Source: Pseudomonadota bacterium
Lineage (GTDB): Bacteria; Cyanobacteriota; Vampirovibrionia; Obscuribacterales; Obscuribacteraceae
NCBI GenBank assembly: GCA_021325555.1
Contig: JAJPGY010000012.1
Location: forward strand, 1 to 64,000
Direction of reading: 5' to 3'
DNA: 64,000 bases
Part shown: positions 50,780 through 59,061 of the stretch, in pieces
How the letters are laid out: each line of letters starts with the position of its first letter
Numbering within the stretch: the stretch's first letter is position 1
The notes under the pieces: model-generated
What the model saw: the letters and a program-made list of their open reading frames with translations, nothing else
Told to the model about the DNA's origin: nothing
Database searches by the model: none
Program-made: the position numbers and the translations under genes

Positions 50780-51136
50780 ATGTACAGCGACGCCAATAAC
50801 CGAACCGACAGACCGTGGGGCAGTTTCTACATCCTGGAGGACGAGGCTTACACCAAGGTGAAGCGCCTGGTGGTGAACCCGGGTCACCGTCTCAGCCTGC
50901 AGAGCCACGAGCATCGCGACGAGCACTGGGTGATCGTGCGTGGCATGGCCAGGGTGACTTTGAACGGGGCGACGACGGACCACCACTACGGCGAGCACAT
51001 CTTCATCAGGCGCGGTACTCGACATCGAGTCGCTTGTCTTGGTCCCGATCCGGTTGAGCTGATCGAGGTGCAAGTGGGCGATTCCTTTGCCGAGGAGGAT
51101 ATCGTTCGCTACGAGGACGACTACCAGCGCGCCTGA
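50780..51136 (+). CDS. Mannose-6-phosphate isomerase-type cupin
   Basis: A 118-residue type II mannose-6-phosphate isomerase cupin, as in the C-terminal half of ManC-type enzymes but standing alone. RPWGSFYILED at about 11-21, LSLQSHEHRDEHWVIVRG near 43-60 (metal-binding His/Glu) and FIRRGTRHRV are diagnostic. It would interconvert fructose-6-P and mannose-6-P, or bind a related sugar. The ATG at 50780 has AAGGAGA upstream. Confidence 0.88.
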   Translation: MYSDANNRTDRPWGSFYILEDEAYTKVKRLVVNPGHRLSLQSHEHRDEHWVIVRGMARVTLNGATTDHHYGEHIFIRRGTRHRVACLGPDPVELIEVQVGDSFAEEDIVRYEDDYQRA

Positions 51137-51902
51137 CGTGAAGCTCGGGCGGGCATAAGTCCCGCCCCTACACGATTTCTGGCAAACCTAAACCACCCCC
51201 GCCAGACACAAGGTCCGGATAAAATTCACCAAACGCTGATGGTGGCTTAAGTTGAGATGAGCGGGTACGACCTTTTCCTGCGAAGAGTCATTGAGATTTA
51301 CAGGAGTACCCTAAACAAAGAGACTCAGCTCGCGCAAATAGATCTGGTTGCGGTTTCTACCAATGAGGCCGGCTCATGGCAAGCCTGGATTAGGGACCGC
51401 AAGTCGCCGGATACTCTCGAGCCGCCCCATAAGTGGCGGCCCCGGAAGGGCTCTCGAGTCCAGGCTGGTGGGAGATGAACCTCTGCCGGGCGCAGTCTTC
51501 TCCACTTTCACAGTTAGCGAAGTATCGATCACTGGTTCAGCGCGACCTTTCAGCCGCTTTAGCGTAGCGGTGCCAAGTGTCAAGTCAGTGGTTCTGATGC
51601 CAAGCAGTACTTTTGTTGACCATGTTCGTTGCTTATAGAGGCGGCCGGTTTTTAGGTTAGAAAGGCATTTTCTGTTTTCGCTTCCAGTCTCAACCTTCAA
51701 GGCCTACCGCCAAGCTATCTATCCCGACCGTCGCGCGAAAGTGCCGCAGGCTGACTCGATCTTCATCGAGGCGCTGGCTGCTGCCTCCTTTGCCGTGCCG
51801 GGATTTCACTTTTTCATCCACCGGCTATCGAGATCGGCACGCACCCTCGAGCGAGGACCACCGTCGCGCTCTCGAAGCCTAAGAAACGAAAAGGAGCCTG
51901 TG
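51137..51902. other. About 770-bp intergenic region
   Basis: It contains the REP-like palindrome at 51146-51174. A 73-codon frame at 51257-51478 has no ribosome site and no recognised feature, so I do not call it. The promoter of the aminopeptidase gene should be near its 3' end. Confidence 0.45.
51146..51174 (+). repeat. REP-like palindrome
   Basis: CGGGCGGGCATAAG followed by TCCCGCCCCTACACG: the typical GGGCGGG...CCCGCCCCTAC inverted pair 10 bp after the cupin stop. On the minus strand it reads CGTGTAGGGGCGGGA. Confidence 0.65.
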
Positions 51903-54542
51903 ATGAAAGGCGACCTCTCCAACGATGCTGCCTGCTGCTGTCACCATCAGTGGTGGCGCAGCGAGCTGCTGGGCGAGCGCAAGCCGTTCGCTCTTCCCGG
52001 CACGTTCAAGCGCTATGCGCCGGACCTGCCGATTCATGTTCATCACGTCAAGCTGGTTCTCTCTGTCGATCCCGTACGGCGCTTTCTGTCCGGGACCTGC
52101 CACACTACCTTCGAGCCGGTCGGGCCCGAGGTCAACGAGGTTTTCTTCCAGGCGGAGGAGATGCGGATCGACCGGGTCTCCGTCGCCGGCGCCGCAGAGA
52201 GCCTGCCGTTCGAGGGCTCCGAGCACGGCGTGAAGGTCAAGCTGCCCAGGCCGCTGCACCGGGGCGAGCAGATGGAGCTGGCTGTCGACTACCGGGTCGA
52301 CAACCCCAAGGCCGGCATCTACTTCACCGGTCCCAGCGTGCTCTATCCCAACAAGCCCTATCAGGTCTGGACCCAGGGCGAGGACGAGGATGCGCACTTC
52401 TGGTATCCGGTGGCGGCTGCCGACTACCCCAACCACAAGATGACCACCGAGGTCATCGCCACCGTGCCCGGCGAGTTCACGGCCCTTTCCAACGGCAGGC
52501 TGATCGCCGATCGCCAGGGCGCCGAAGAGGGCACGCACACCTTCCACTGGCTGCACGACCGCCCGCACACCTCCTACCTGGTGACGCTGGTGGTCGGCAA
52601 GTTCGAGAAGCTGAGCGAAACCTACAAGGACCTGCCGGTCGAGATGTACTTCGACAAGCGGTACACCGAGCAGGCGAAGCTCTACTTCCCGGGCACCGCG
52701 GACCTGGTGGCGCTTTTCTCGCGGCTCTACGGCTTCGAGTACCCGTGGGCCGGCAAGTACTCGCAGGTGATGGTGCAGGACTTCATCTTCGGTGGCATGG
52801 AGAACACCACCATGACCACCATGACCGACCGCATCCTCGCCGACGGCACCGCCTTCGACGAGTTCCGGCTGGCCGCCGTGCGGCTGAACGCCCACGAGCT
52901 GAACCACCACTGGAACGGCGACTGCATCACCTGCCGCGACTGGTCGCACGCCTGGCTCAACGAGGGCGCGGCCACCTACGGCGAGGTGGAGGCGGTCGAG
53001 CACGTGTTTGGCATCAAGGAGCGCGACTATTACGTCAAGGGCCTTGCCGACGCGTACTTCGCCGAGGACGAGCGCTACCGCCGCCCGATCGTCACCAACC
53101 TGTACAAGGAGCCGATCGACCTTTTTGACCGGCACCTCTACCAGAAGGGCGGGCTGGTGCGGCACATGATCCGCTACCTGCTCGGCGACCAGGGCTATTA
53201 CGAATCGGTTAAGACGTTTCTGACCGACAACGCATATCAGCCGGTGGAGACGCTCGATCTCATCAAGGCGATCGAGAAGGCCACCGGGCGCAACCTGCGC
53301 GAGTTCTTCGACCAGTGGGTCTTCGGTGCCGGGTTCCCCGAGTACAAGATCACCTACACCTGGGACGAAGGCAACAAGGTGGCCACCGTCAAGGTGTCGC
53401 AGACGCAGAAGCTGGAGGACGGCACGGGGCTCTTCTCGATGCCCGTCCGCATGAGCTTCACGATGGCCGACGGCAGCACCCGGGACTTCACGGTCTACGT
53501 GCACGAGAAGGAGAGTTCCTTCACCTTCGCCGTGGACAGCAAGCCGGTGATGTTCCGCTTCGACCCGGACAACTGGGTGCTGAAGAAGGTGGACCTCTCG
53601 GGCGTGCCCCGGGGCATGCTCATCCACCAGCTTCACAACGACCCCAGCGTCATGGGCCGCGTGAACGCCGCGCAGACGCTCGCCAGGCTCGGCGGGCTGG
53701 AGGCGGTGGAGGCGCTGGGCAGGGAGCTCAAGAGCGACTTCTTCTGGGGTGTTTCGGCCGAGGCCGCAAAGGCTCTCGGCGTGATCGGCACCCCGGCCGC
53801 TGCCGAAGCGCTGAAGGGCGCGGCCTGCGTGGCCAACCCCAAGGTGCGCCGGGCTGTGGTTTCCGCCCTCGGCAACTTCAAGGACGAGTCGGTGGCCGAA
53901 CTCCTGGCCGGCATTGTCACCGGTGGACAGGAGAAGAGCCCCTTTGTTCTGGCTGATGCCGCCGTCGCCCTGGGCAAGACCCGATCGTCCAGGGCCTTCG
54001 ACGTGCTCTCGGGCGCGCTGTCCGTCGACTCCTGGCTGGACACGGTCAGGGTGGGCGCGCTCAACGGTCTGGCCGAGCTCGGCGACGAGCGCGGCATTGA
54101 CCTGGCTGCCGGGGCCGCAGCCGCAGGCCAGCCCTGGAACTCGCGCCCGGCCGCAATTGCGGCCCTGGGCAAGCTTGCCGGCAAGGGCCCGGCAGCGCTC
54201 AAGGCTCTCCACGAGCTGGCCGAGTCCGAGGAGGCGGCGCAGTTCACCCTGCGCATGTCGGTCATCGGGGCGCTCGGCGAGGCCAAGAAGCCCGAGTCCC
54301 GGCCCTATCTCCAGCACATCGCCCGCAGCGCCGCCGACGGTCGCGTCAAGCGAGCCGTGGAGGAGACCCTCGCCAGGATCGACAGCCCCGCGACCGGCGG
54401 CAACGCCGGCGCGGACGCGCTGAAGACCCAGGTGGAGATGCTCGAGGGCAAGGTCAGGGAACTGACCGAACGGCTGGAGCGGCAGGAGCTCGGCAAGGCC
54501 CGCAAGGGTCGCCGGCGCTCCTCCGGCAAGAAGGCCTCCTGA
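51903..54542 (+). CDS. M1-family aminopeptidase with HEAT repeats
   Basis: An 879-residue protein. The M1 peptidase part (about 30-470) has GGMEN at 297-301 (aminopeptidase exopeptidase motif, usually GAMEN) and HELNH at 331-335 with E354 nineteen residues on, completing the zinc site. Residues about 550-830 are HEAT-like helical repeats (VNAAQTLARLGGLEAVEAL, ASEAAKALGVIGTPAAAEAL type). A coiled coil (KTQVEMLEGKVRELTERLER) and a very basic tail (KARKGRRRSSGKK) end the protein. It has no signal peptide. This M1-HEAT architecture is known in several bacterial phyla. ATG at 51903, AAAGGAG upstream. Confidence 0.92.
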   Translation: MKGDLSNDAACCCHHQWWRSELLGERKPFALPGTFKRYAPDLPIHVHHVKLVLSVDPVRRFLSGTCHTTFEPVGPEVNEVFFQAEEMRIDRVSVAGAAESLPFEGSEHGVKVKLPRPLHRGEQMELAVDYRVDNPKAGIYFTGPSVLYPNKPYQVWTQGEDEDAHFWYPVAAADYPNHKMTTEVIATVPGEFTALSNGRLIADRQGAEEGTHTFHWLHDRPHTSYLVTLVVGKFEKLSETYKDLPVEMYFDKRYTEQAKLYFPGTADLVALFSRLYGFEYPWAGKYSQVMVQDFIFGGMENTTMTTMTDRILADGTAFDEFRLAAVRLNAHELNHHWNGDCITCRDWSHAWLNEGAATYGEVEAVEHVFGIKERDYYVKGLADAYFAEDERYRRPIVTNLYKEPIDLFDRHLYQKGGLVRHMIRYLLGDQGYYESVKTFLTDNAYQPVETLDLIKAIEKATGRNLREFFDQWVFGAGFPEYKITYTWDEGNKVATVKVSQTQKLEDGTGLFSMPVRMSFTMADGSTRDFTVYVHEKESSFTFAVDSKPVMFRFDPDNWVLKKVDLSGVPRGMLIHQLHNDPSVMGRVNAAQTLARLGGLEAVEALGRELKSDFFWGVSAEAAKALGVIGTPAAAEALKGAACVANPKVRRAVVSALGNFKDESVAELLAGIVTGGQEKSPFVLADAAVALGKTRSSRAFDVLSGALSVDSWLDTVRVGALNGLAELGDERGIDLAAGAAAAGQPWNSRPAAIAALGKLAGKGPAALKALHELAESEEAAQFTLRMSVIGALGEAKKPESRPYLQHIARSAADGRVKRAVEETLARIDSPATGGNAGADALKTQVEMLEGKVRELTERLERQELGKARKGRRRSSGKKAS

Positions 54543-54688
54543 ACGCTTCGGCGCTCCAGGGCTGGCGGCCCGTCACCGAACGGGTTGCCAGGCAGATGAG
54601 GGCCGGGCCTTCCCAGCCCTCGCCGTGCCACTGCTGGGTCAGGCAGGGCTGCACCGGGTATCCGGCGCGGCCCTGCCGTCCCGTCAAA

Positions 54689-54712
54689 CCCGCGCCGTGA
54701 AGCGGCGCGGAA
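54689..54712 (+). terminator. Hairpin between the aminopeptidase and VCBS-like genes
   Basis: CCGCGCCG and CGGCGCGG arms around TGAAG. Another small pair CGCCCCG/CGGGGCG follows at about 54723-54740. No T tract. Confidence 0.4.
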
Positions 54713-54755
54713 TTTCAGGCCGCCCCGCAACGGGGCGACCAGGAGCAGACTCCCA

Positions 54756-55739
54756 ATGTATTCACGCTTGCAGAAAGCAGCGAGAATTTTCACCATCTTA
54801 TTTGCCACCGCCGGCATCGCCGCCCCAGCGCCGCAGACAGCCACCGCGCCCACGCGCGATCAACTCTTCACGGAACTGAACCCTGTTTTCCAGCAGATCT
54901 GCAACGATAGCTGGAGCGCCTCCGGACCGGCCGTAGCCCGAAAGGGATACAGCCGGGACAACATCGCCCGCTTCGTCGACATGCTGCAGAGCAACCACGG
55001 AAAGGTTGCCAGGCGCGCCGCGGACTACCCCAGTACATCCAGGCTGTTGCGAACGACCGCCGGCGAGTTCCGATTTGTCGACCTGGACGGCGACGGGCAG
55101 CTCGAGCTGGTCGTCGCCGCCGATGAGTCGGGCAGCGGGCAGCTCAACGACGTGTACGTGATCTGGCGTACGCCAGACACCTATCGTTTCCGTGTTCAGC
55201 ACCTGACCGCCTATCACGTCGACAAGCTCGACCAGGTGATTCAGGACGCCGACGGCGACGGCAAGATGGAGCTCGTGCTGCCGGAGCTGATGACCTCCGG
55301 CAGGGCCGGCCAGCCGCAGGTTGTCTATCCTGCGGTCTACGCGCTGGCGTCCGGTGATTACGTCGACGAGAGCGAAAGCTTCTCCGCGTACTACCTGAAC
55401 ACAGTTCTGCCGCAGGTCGACCGGCAGATTCACGACCTGATCAATACGCAGGCCCCGGCCGACGACCTGCTGGTCGTCCAGCTGGAGCGCGACAAGCTTC
55501 TTCGCCTGACAGGCAGCCCCATGGCCGGACTGTTTGACGCCGAGTGGCGCGCTAGCAGCCCGATTGTGGAGCAGCGCCTGCTCGCCGTGGCCGTCTTCAG
55601 GGACATCGCCCTGCTGTCCGGCAACCGGCAGGCCGTCATCGACCTGAACATCATGGCGCGCGACTGGAGCTCCGCGGTCAGCGAAGACGCCCGGCTGGCG
55701 CTGCGGGACGTATCGGTCAGGTGGCCTGTCCTGCCGTAG
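54756..55739 (+). CDS. Exported protein with FG-GAP/VCBS-like calcium motifs
   Basis: A 327-residue protein with a signal peptide (about 1-25, ARIFTILFATAGIAAPA). Two DxDxDG-type loops, DLDGDGQLEL near 109-118 and DADGDGKMEL near 165-174, are spaced as in FG-GAP/VCBS repeats that bind calcium. The remainder is helical. It probably acts in the envelope. The ATG at 54756 has AGGAG 9 nt upstream. It comes just before the amidase gene. Confidence 0.72.
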   Translation: MYSRLQKAARIFTILFATAGIAAPAPQTATAPTRDQLFTELNPVFQQICNDSWSASGPAVARKGYSRDNIARFVDMLQSNHGKVARRAADYPSTSRLLRTTAGEFRFVDLDGDGQLELVVAADESGSGQLNDVYVIWRTPDTYRFRVQHLTAYHVDKLDQVIQDADGDGKMELVLPELMTSGRAGQPQVVYPAVYALASGDYVDESESFSAYYLNTVLPQVDRQIHDLINTQAPADDLLVVQLERDKLLRLTGSPMAGLFDAEWRASSPIVEQRLLAVAVFRDIALLSGNRQAVIDLNIMARDWSSAVSEDARLALRDVSVRWPVLP

Positions 55740-55782
55740 CCGTTTCTTGCAATAAGCGGCGTTGCCGCCTCAGAAAACCCAC

Positions 55783-55848
55783 GGGCTGAAGGAGCGTGAA
55801 CGTTCCTTCGGCCCCCGCTCGGAAGCGAGGCTGAGTCAAAAGACTCAC
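55783..55848 (+). promoter_or_regulatory. Three consecutive hairpins in the leader of the amidase gene
   Basis: The first has 15-bp near-perfect arms (GGGCTGAAGGAGCGT with ACGTTCCTTCGGCCC, 55783-55814). The second is CTCGGAAGCGAG (55818-55829). The third is TGAGTCAAAAGACTCA (55833-55848). They end 13 nt before the ATG at 55862. They may terminate the upstream transcript or regulate the amidase. Confidence 0.5.
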
Positions 55849-55861
55849 CGGGGTAGGAACC

Positions 55862-56536
55862 ATGAAAACCCCAGCAACCCTTATAACCCTCCTGACAACC
55901 GTGTTGTTTCTGTGCGCAGCTTTGCCGTCTTTCGCGGCCGCGACGCTGCGCTCCGGCAGTCAGCCCGTCGACCTGCCGCTCAAGGGTCGCACGATCATGA
56001 TCGATCCAGGTCACGGCGGTGTCGACCCCGGAACGTCAAACCAGGGGTTTCTCGAGAAGGACATCACCCTGTCCATTGCGTTGAAGCTCAAGGTCGACCT
56101 GGAAAGGCTGGGCGCGAAGGTGATCATGACGCGCGACAGGGACGCCACCGTTTCCCTCGATGAGCGCGTGGACATGACCAACGCGCTCAAGCCGGACATC
56201 TTCGTGAGCGTCCACGTCAACGCCAGCAGCGACCATGGTGTGGCCGGTGTGGAGACGTATTTCTTTACGCCCCAGAGCCGGCCGCTCGCGTCCGCGCTCT
56301 TTCACGCGCTTGTCTCCGGGCTCCAGTGCCGGGCCAGGTGGATTGCTTATAACAACCTCCACGTGATCGACCACACGCGCATTCCGGCGTCGCTAGCCGA
56401 GGTCGGCTTTCTCTCCAACGCCCGCGAACGAAAGCTGCTGGTGAGCGACAGCTATCAGCAGCGGATTGCCGATGCGCTGTCCCGGGGGATTGTCGATTAT
56501 TTCGCCAGGCCCGGCGGCTCACCGTCGGGACATTAA
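55862..56536 (+). CDS. N-acetylmuramoyl-L-alanine amidase (AmiC-type, Amidase_3)
   Basis: A 224-residue exported zinc amidase. A signal peptide (about 1-26, LLTTVLFLCAALPSFAAA) precedes MIDPGHGG at 46-53 (H51), the second ligand E65 in FLEKDI, SVHVNA near 119-124 and the catalytic Glu in SLAEVGFLSN. It would cut the amide bond between MurNAc and the stem peptide. It lacks an AMIN or SPOR domain, so it is a minimal form. It is followed by a polysaccharide deacetylase, in line with a wall-remodelling group. Confidence 0.93.
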   Translation: MKTPATLITLLTTVLFLCAALPSFAAATLRSGSQPVDLPLKGRTIMIDPGHGGVDPGTSNQGFLEKDITLSIALKLKVDLERLGAKVIMTRDRDATVSLDERVDMTNALKPDIFVSVHVNASSDHGVAGVETYFFTPQSRPLASALFHALVSGLQCRARWIAYNNLHVIDHTRIPASLAEVGFLSNARERKLLVSDSYQQRIADALSRGIVDYFARPGGSPSGH

Positions 56537-56672
56537 TCTTCTGCCGATGTTTCTCGCGGAAATTTTTGTCTTTCGCGGCTCACCGCCCTGAACCAGGCGG
56601 CGACCGCGACTGAAGCCCGCTGCCGTGTATTGCGGCGCGGCTGCCGCAGTACCATTCGTAAGGAGAGCGATC

Positions 56673-57413
56673 ATGAGATCGCTTCAAAAGTGCCTGGGCG
56701 CGCTTGCCATGCTGCCCGCGCTGGCGGTGGGTCCCCTCTTCTCGGACCTCGTCGCCGGCGGCTGGCAGGCCGCCAGCATTCTGGCTGACCAGGGCTTGCC
56801 GCCCGTGGTCGAGCACACCGACCACCCGAGCGGTAAGTGGGTCGCCCTCACATTCGACGACGGCCCAAGCCCTGTTTACACGCCGCAGGTACTGGCGATC
56901 CTGCGCCAGTACCACATACGCGCCACGTTCTGCGTGGTTGGCGACGAGGTGAACCGGCACCCTGATCTGGTGCGCGAGGTTGTTGCTGGCGGCAACCGCC
57001 TGTGCGATCACACGATGACGCACGACGAGCGGCTGCCGCTCAGGTCCAACGCCACCATACGGCGGGAGATCCTCGGCGACCTCGACGCCATTCACCAGGC
57101 GGCGCCCGGCGCGCCCGTTTTCTATTACCGCGCCCCGGGCGGGCACTGGAGCCCGCGCGTGCGTCTTCTGGCGGCCGGCTGGGGGCTTGAGAACCTGGCC
57201 TGGTCCGTCGATACTCGCGACTGGAGCCGCCCGGGGGAGCGGGCAATTCTTGATGCGGTGCACCGCGAGCTCCGGCCCGGTGGCGTCATCCTCATGCACG
57301 ATGGCGGCGGTGACCGCAGGCAAACTGTGGCTGCGCTCAAAGTCCTCATTCCCCTGCTCATTGCGCAGGGATACCAGTTCGACTTTCCGGAAGTGGTGGC
57401 CACCGGCCCCTGA
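56673..57413 (+). CDS. Polysaccharide deacetylase (NodB homology)
   Basis: A 246-residue protein with an N-terminal hydrophobic segment (about 5-25) and a NodB domain: TFDDGPSP near 63-70 (catalytic Asp and metal Asp), HTMTHD near 113-118 (His ligands), YRAPGG near 155-160 and VILMHDGGG near 209-217. It would remove N-acetyl groups from peptidoglycan or another exported polysaccharide. The ATG at 56673 has AAGGAGA upstream. Confidence 0.93.
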   Translation: MRSLQKCLGALAMLPALAVGPLFSDLVAGGWQAASILADQGLPPVVEHTDHPSGKWVALTFDDGPSPVYTPQVLAILRQYHIRATFCVVGDEVNRHPDLVREVVAGGNRLCDHTMTHDERLPLRSNATIRREILGDLDAIHQAAPGAPVFYYRAPGGHWSPRVRLLAAGWGLENLAWSVDTRDWSRPGERAILDAVHRELRPGGVILMHDGGGDRRQTVAALKVLIPLLIAQGYQFDFPEVVATGP

Positions 57414-57481
57414 ATTGCGGCCCCCACCCTCCACCGACATCACGCCTTAACTCACCAGCTAAACGCTCTATGGAGGCTCGA

Positions 57482-58528
57482 ATGAACAACGAGAAATGCG
57501 CCTCTGCTGCGGGGCGCGAACTTTACCACGCCATCTGGCAAGCGGTTGGCGAGCATTTCTACGATGAGAAAAAGCTCGCCGGCTGGGCGACCTGGGAGCA
57601 TCGCTTCGACGATGTCATCGCCGGCGACGAGACGGCCATTCGTCTGGCTGGCGAAGCCATCGCCTCTCTCGGCGATCCGTACACGAGGCTCAGGGTCAAG
57701 ACACAGGCGACGGCGGCAAGCGAGACCGGCGACAGTCCGGGTAACGCGCCGCCAGCCGAGTCCGGTGGTGAAAGGATCGAGAACGTCACGGCCGTCGTCA
57801 CCGGCGACGGAATCGGCTACCTGCGCATCCTGAGCTTCTACGACGCCGGCGTGGTCGATGAGGTCGAGGCGGCGCTGGCAAAGATAGCCGGATGCAACGG
57901 GCTTATCCTCGACCTGCGCCACAATCCGGGTGGGTTGATGTCGGCTGCTCTGGACTGTTGCGAGCTTTTCCTGCGCAGCGGCACGCTGAGCACGGTGGAA
58001 ACCCGCACGCAAGGAGGCATCGCAAGGCGCACGACCAGGCTCACGCCCGAGGCCTGCCTCTGGATCGATGAGTCGCCCGACGGGAAGACGGAAACGCAGG
58101 CGTACAAGCGGCGCAAGCCGCTTGCAGCCGGCAAGCCGATCGCTATCCTGCTGAGCGGCATCACCGCCAGCTCCACCGAGCTGTTCACCTGCGCCGTTGT
58201 CGTAAACGGCTTCCGGGGCGGCTGCCTTACCATCGGCAAGACCACACTCGGCAAGGGCATCGGACAGAGCGAGTGGATCGATGTTCTGGGCAGGGCGGAG
58301 CTGCGGATCAGCTCCTGCCGCTGGCTGGCTCCCACCGGAGACTGGCTGGGCGACGGAGCCGGGGCGCCAAACGGCATCGAGCCCGACATAGTCGTGCCCG
58401 ACGACCACGGCCCCGAGGGGCTCGAGGTCGCTGCCCGCGAGGTGCGCAAGATGGTCGAGAGCCTGAGGCTGGAGCTCCAGGCGATCAAGAGCCGCTCAAG
58501 CTCGCCGGACACCACGGCCGCCAGTTGA
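57482..58528 (+). CDS. S41 (C-terminal-processing) peptidase without PDZ or signal peptide
   Basis: A 348-residue S41 protease. GYLRILSFYD near 120, LILDLRHNPGG near 146-156 and GITASSTELF near 222-231 (nucleophile region; usually SASASE) match the fold. TTLGKGIGQ supplies the lysine of the Ser-Lys dyad. There is no signal peptide, PDZ domain or membrane segment, unlike housekeeping CtpA. The ATG at 57482 follows GGAGG. It lies after the amidase and deacetylase on the same strand. Confidence 0.85.
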   Translation: MNNEKCASAAGRELYHAIWQAVGEHFYDEKKLAGWATWEHRFDDVIAGDETAIRLAGEAIASLGDPYTRLRVKTQATAASETGDSPGNAPPAESGGERIENVTAVVTGDGIGYLRILSFYDAGVVDEVEAALAKIAGCNGLILDLRHNPGGLMSAALDCCELFLRSGTLSTVETRTQGGIARRTTRLTPEACLWIDESPDGKTETQAYKRRKPLAAGKPIAILLSGITASSTELFTCAVVVNGFRGGCLTIGKTTLGKGIGQSEWIDVLGRAELRISSCRWLAPTGDWLGDGAGAPNGIEPDIVVPDDHGPEGLEVAAREVRKMVESLRLELQAIKSRSSSPDTTAAS

Positions 58529-58539
58529 GCAGGGCAACG

Positions 58540-58573
58540 CCGGGATCGGGGGACCACGGTCCTTCGATCCCGG
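58540..58573 (+). terminator. Hairpin after the S41 gene
   Basis: CCGGGATCG and CGATCCCGG arms with an inner GGACC/GGTCC pair, 12 bp past the stop. Confidence 0.65.
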
Positions 58574-58730
58574 CGGCTCGCTCGCCCACAGCATTCACAT
58601 GGTTGCCCTGTATTCAGACCCCGGCAGCTCTTTTTCAGCCCCAGGGACATCACTTCCGGCCCGCCTGGGGAGTTTAGCCCCTTTCGCTTTTCTCTTGCTT
58701 TACTATATTTATGAATAGAACAAATGTCAA

Positions 58731-58775
58731 AAAAGAAAAAGGCGGCCGGCTGGCGGTTTGAGCGCGCCGGCCGGC
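58731..58775 (-). terminator. T-rich terminator on the minus strand
   Basis: On the minus strand a GC-rich hairpin (GCCGGC-rich arms) is followed by CCTTTTTCTTTTTT. It lies about 290 bp beyond the BT1 stop, so it may be a second terminator for that transcript. Confidence 0.6.
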
Positions 58776-58979
58776 TACCTCGGGGTTTACGAGCGGTCGC
58801 CTTATTGTGCGGGCGTCGATGCCGGGGATGAAGGCGCCCGGGAATGTCGTTGTAGCTGGCGGCTCCGGGAGGATCCCGGCAGCCGGCGAGACAACGGCAA
58901 GGACGGCTGTTGGCAGCATGTCCAGGGAAACCTCTGTTTGGCTTGAGTTCTTGGAGAACCAGGAGGCGAGGAGAGACGC

Positions 58980-59033
58980 GCAACCGGGAGCGGTGTGCGG
59001 TCCGGCAATGGACCGCACACCGCTCCCGGTTGC
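58980..59033 (-). terminator. Perfect 24-bp inverted repeat after the BT1 gene
   Basis: The arms at 58980-59003 and 59010-59033 are perfectly complementary over 24 bp around GGCAAT. It begins 29 bp beyond the BT1 stop at 59062. It lacks a T tract, so it may act as an mRNA stabiliser or terminator. Confidence 0.6.
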
Positions 59034-59061
59034 GACCTGTTGTCCCGCCCCGGCTGGTTGT

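Noticed and set aside
51257-51478. 73-codon frame starting MSGYDLFLRR
   Set aside because: The N-terminus looks protein-like, but there is no ribosome site and the C-terminal half is Arg/Pro-rich; too weak to call.
51879-54317. 812-codon open frame on the minus strand
   Set aside because: Antisense to the well-supported M1 aminopeptidase gene; no motif, no ribosome site.
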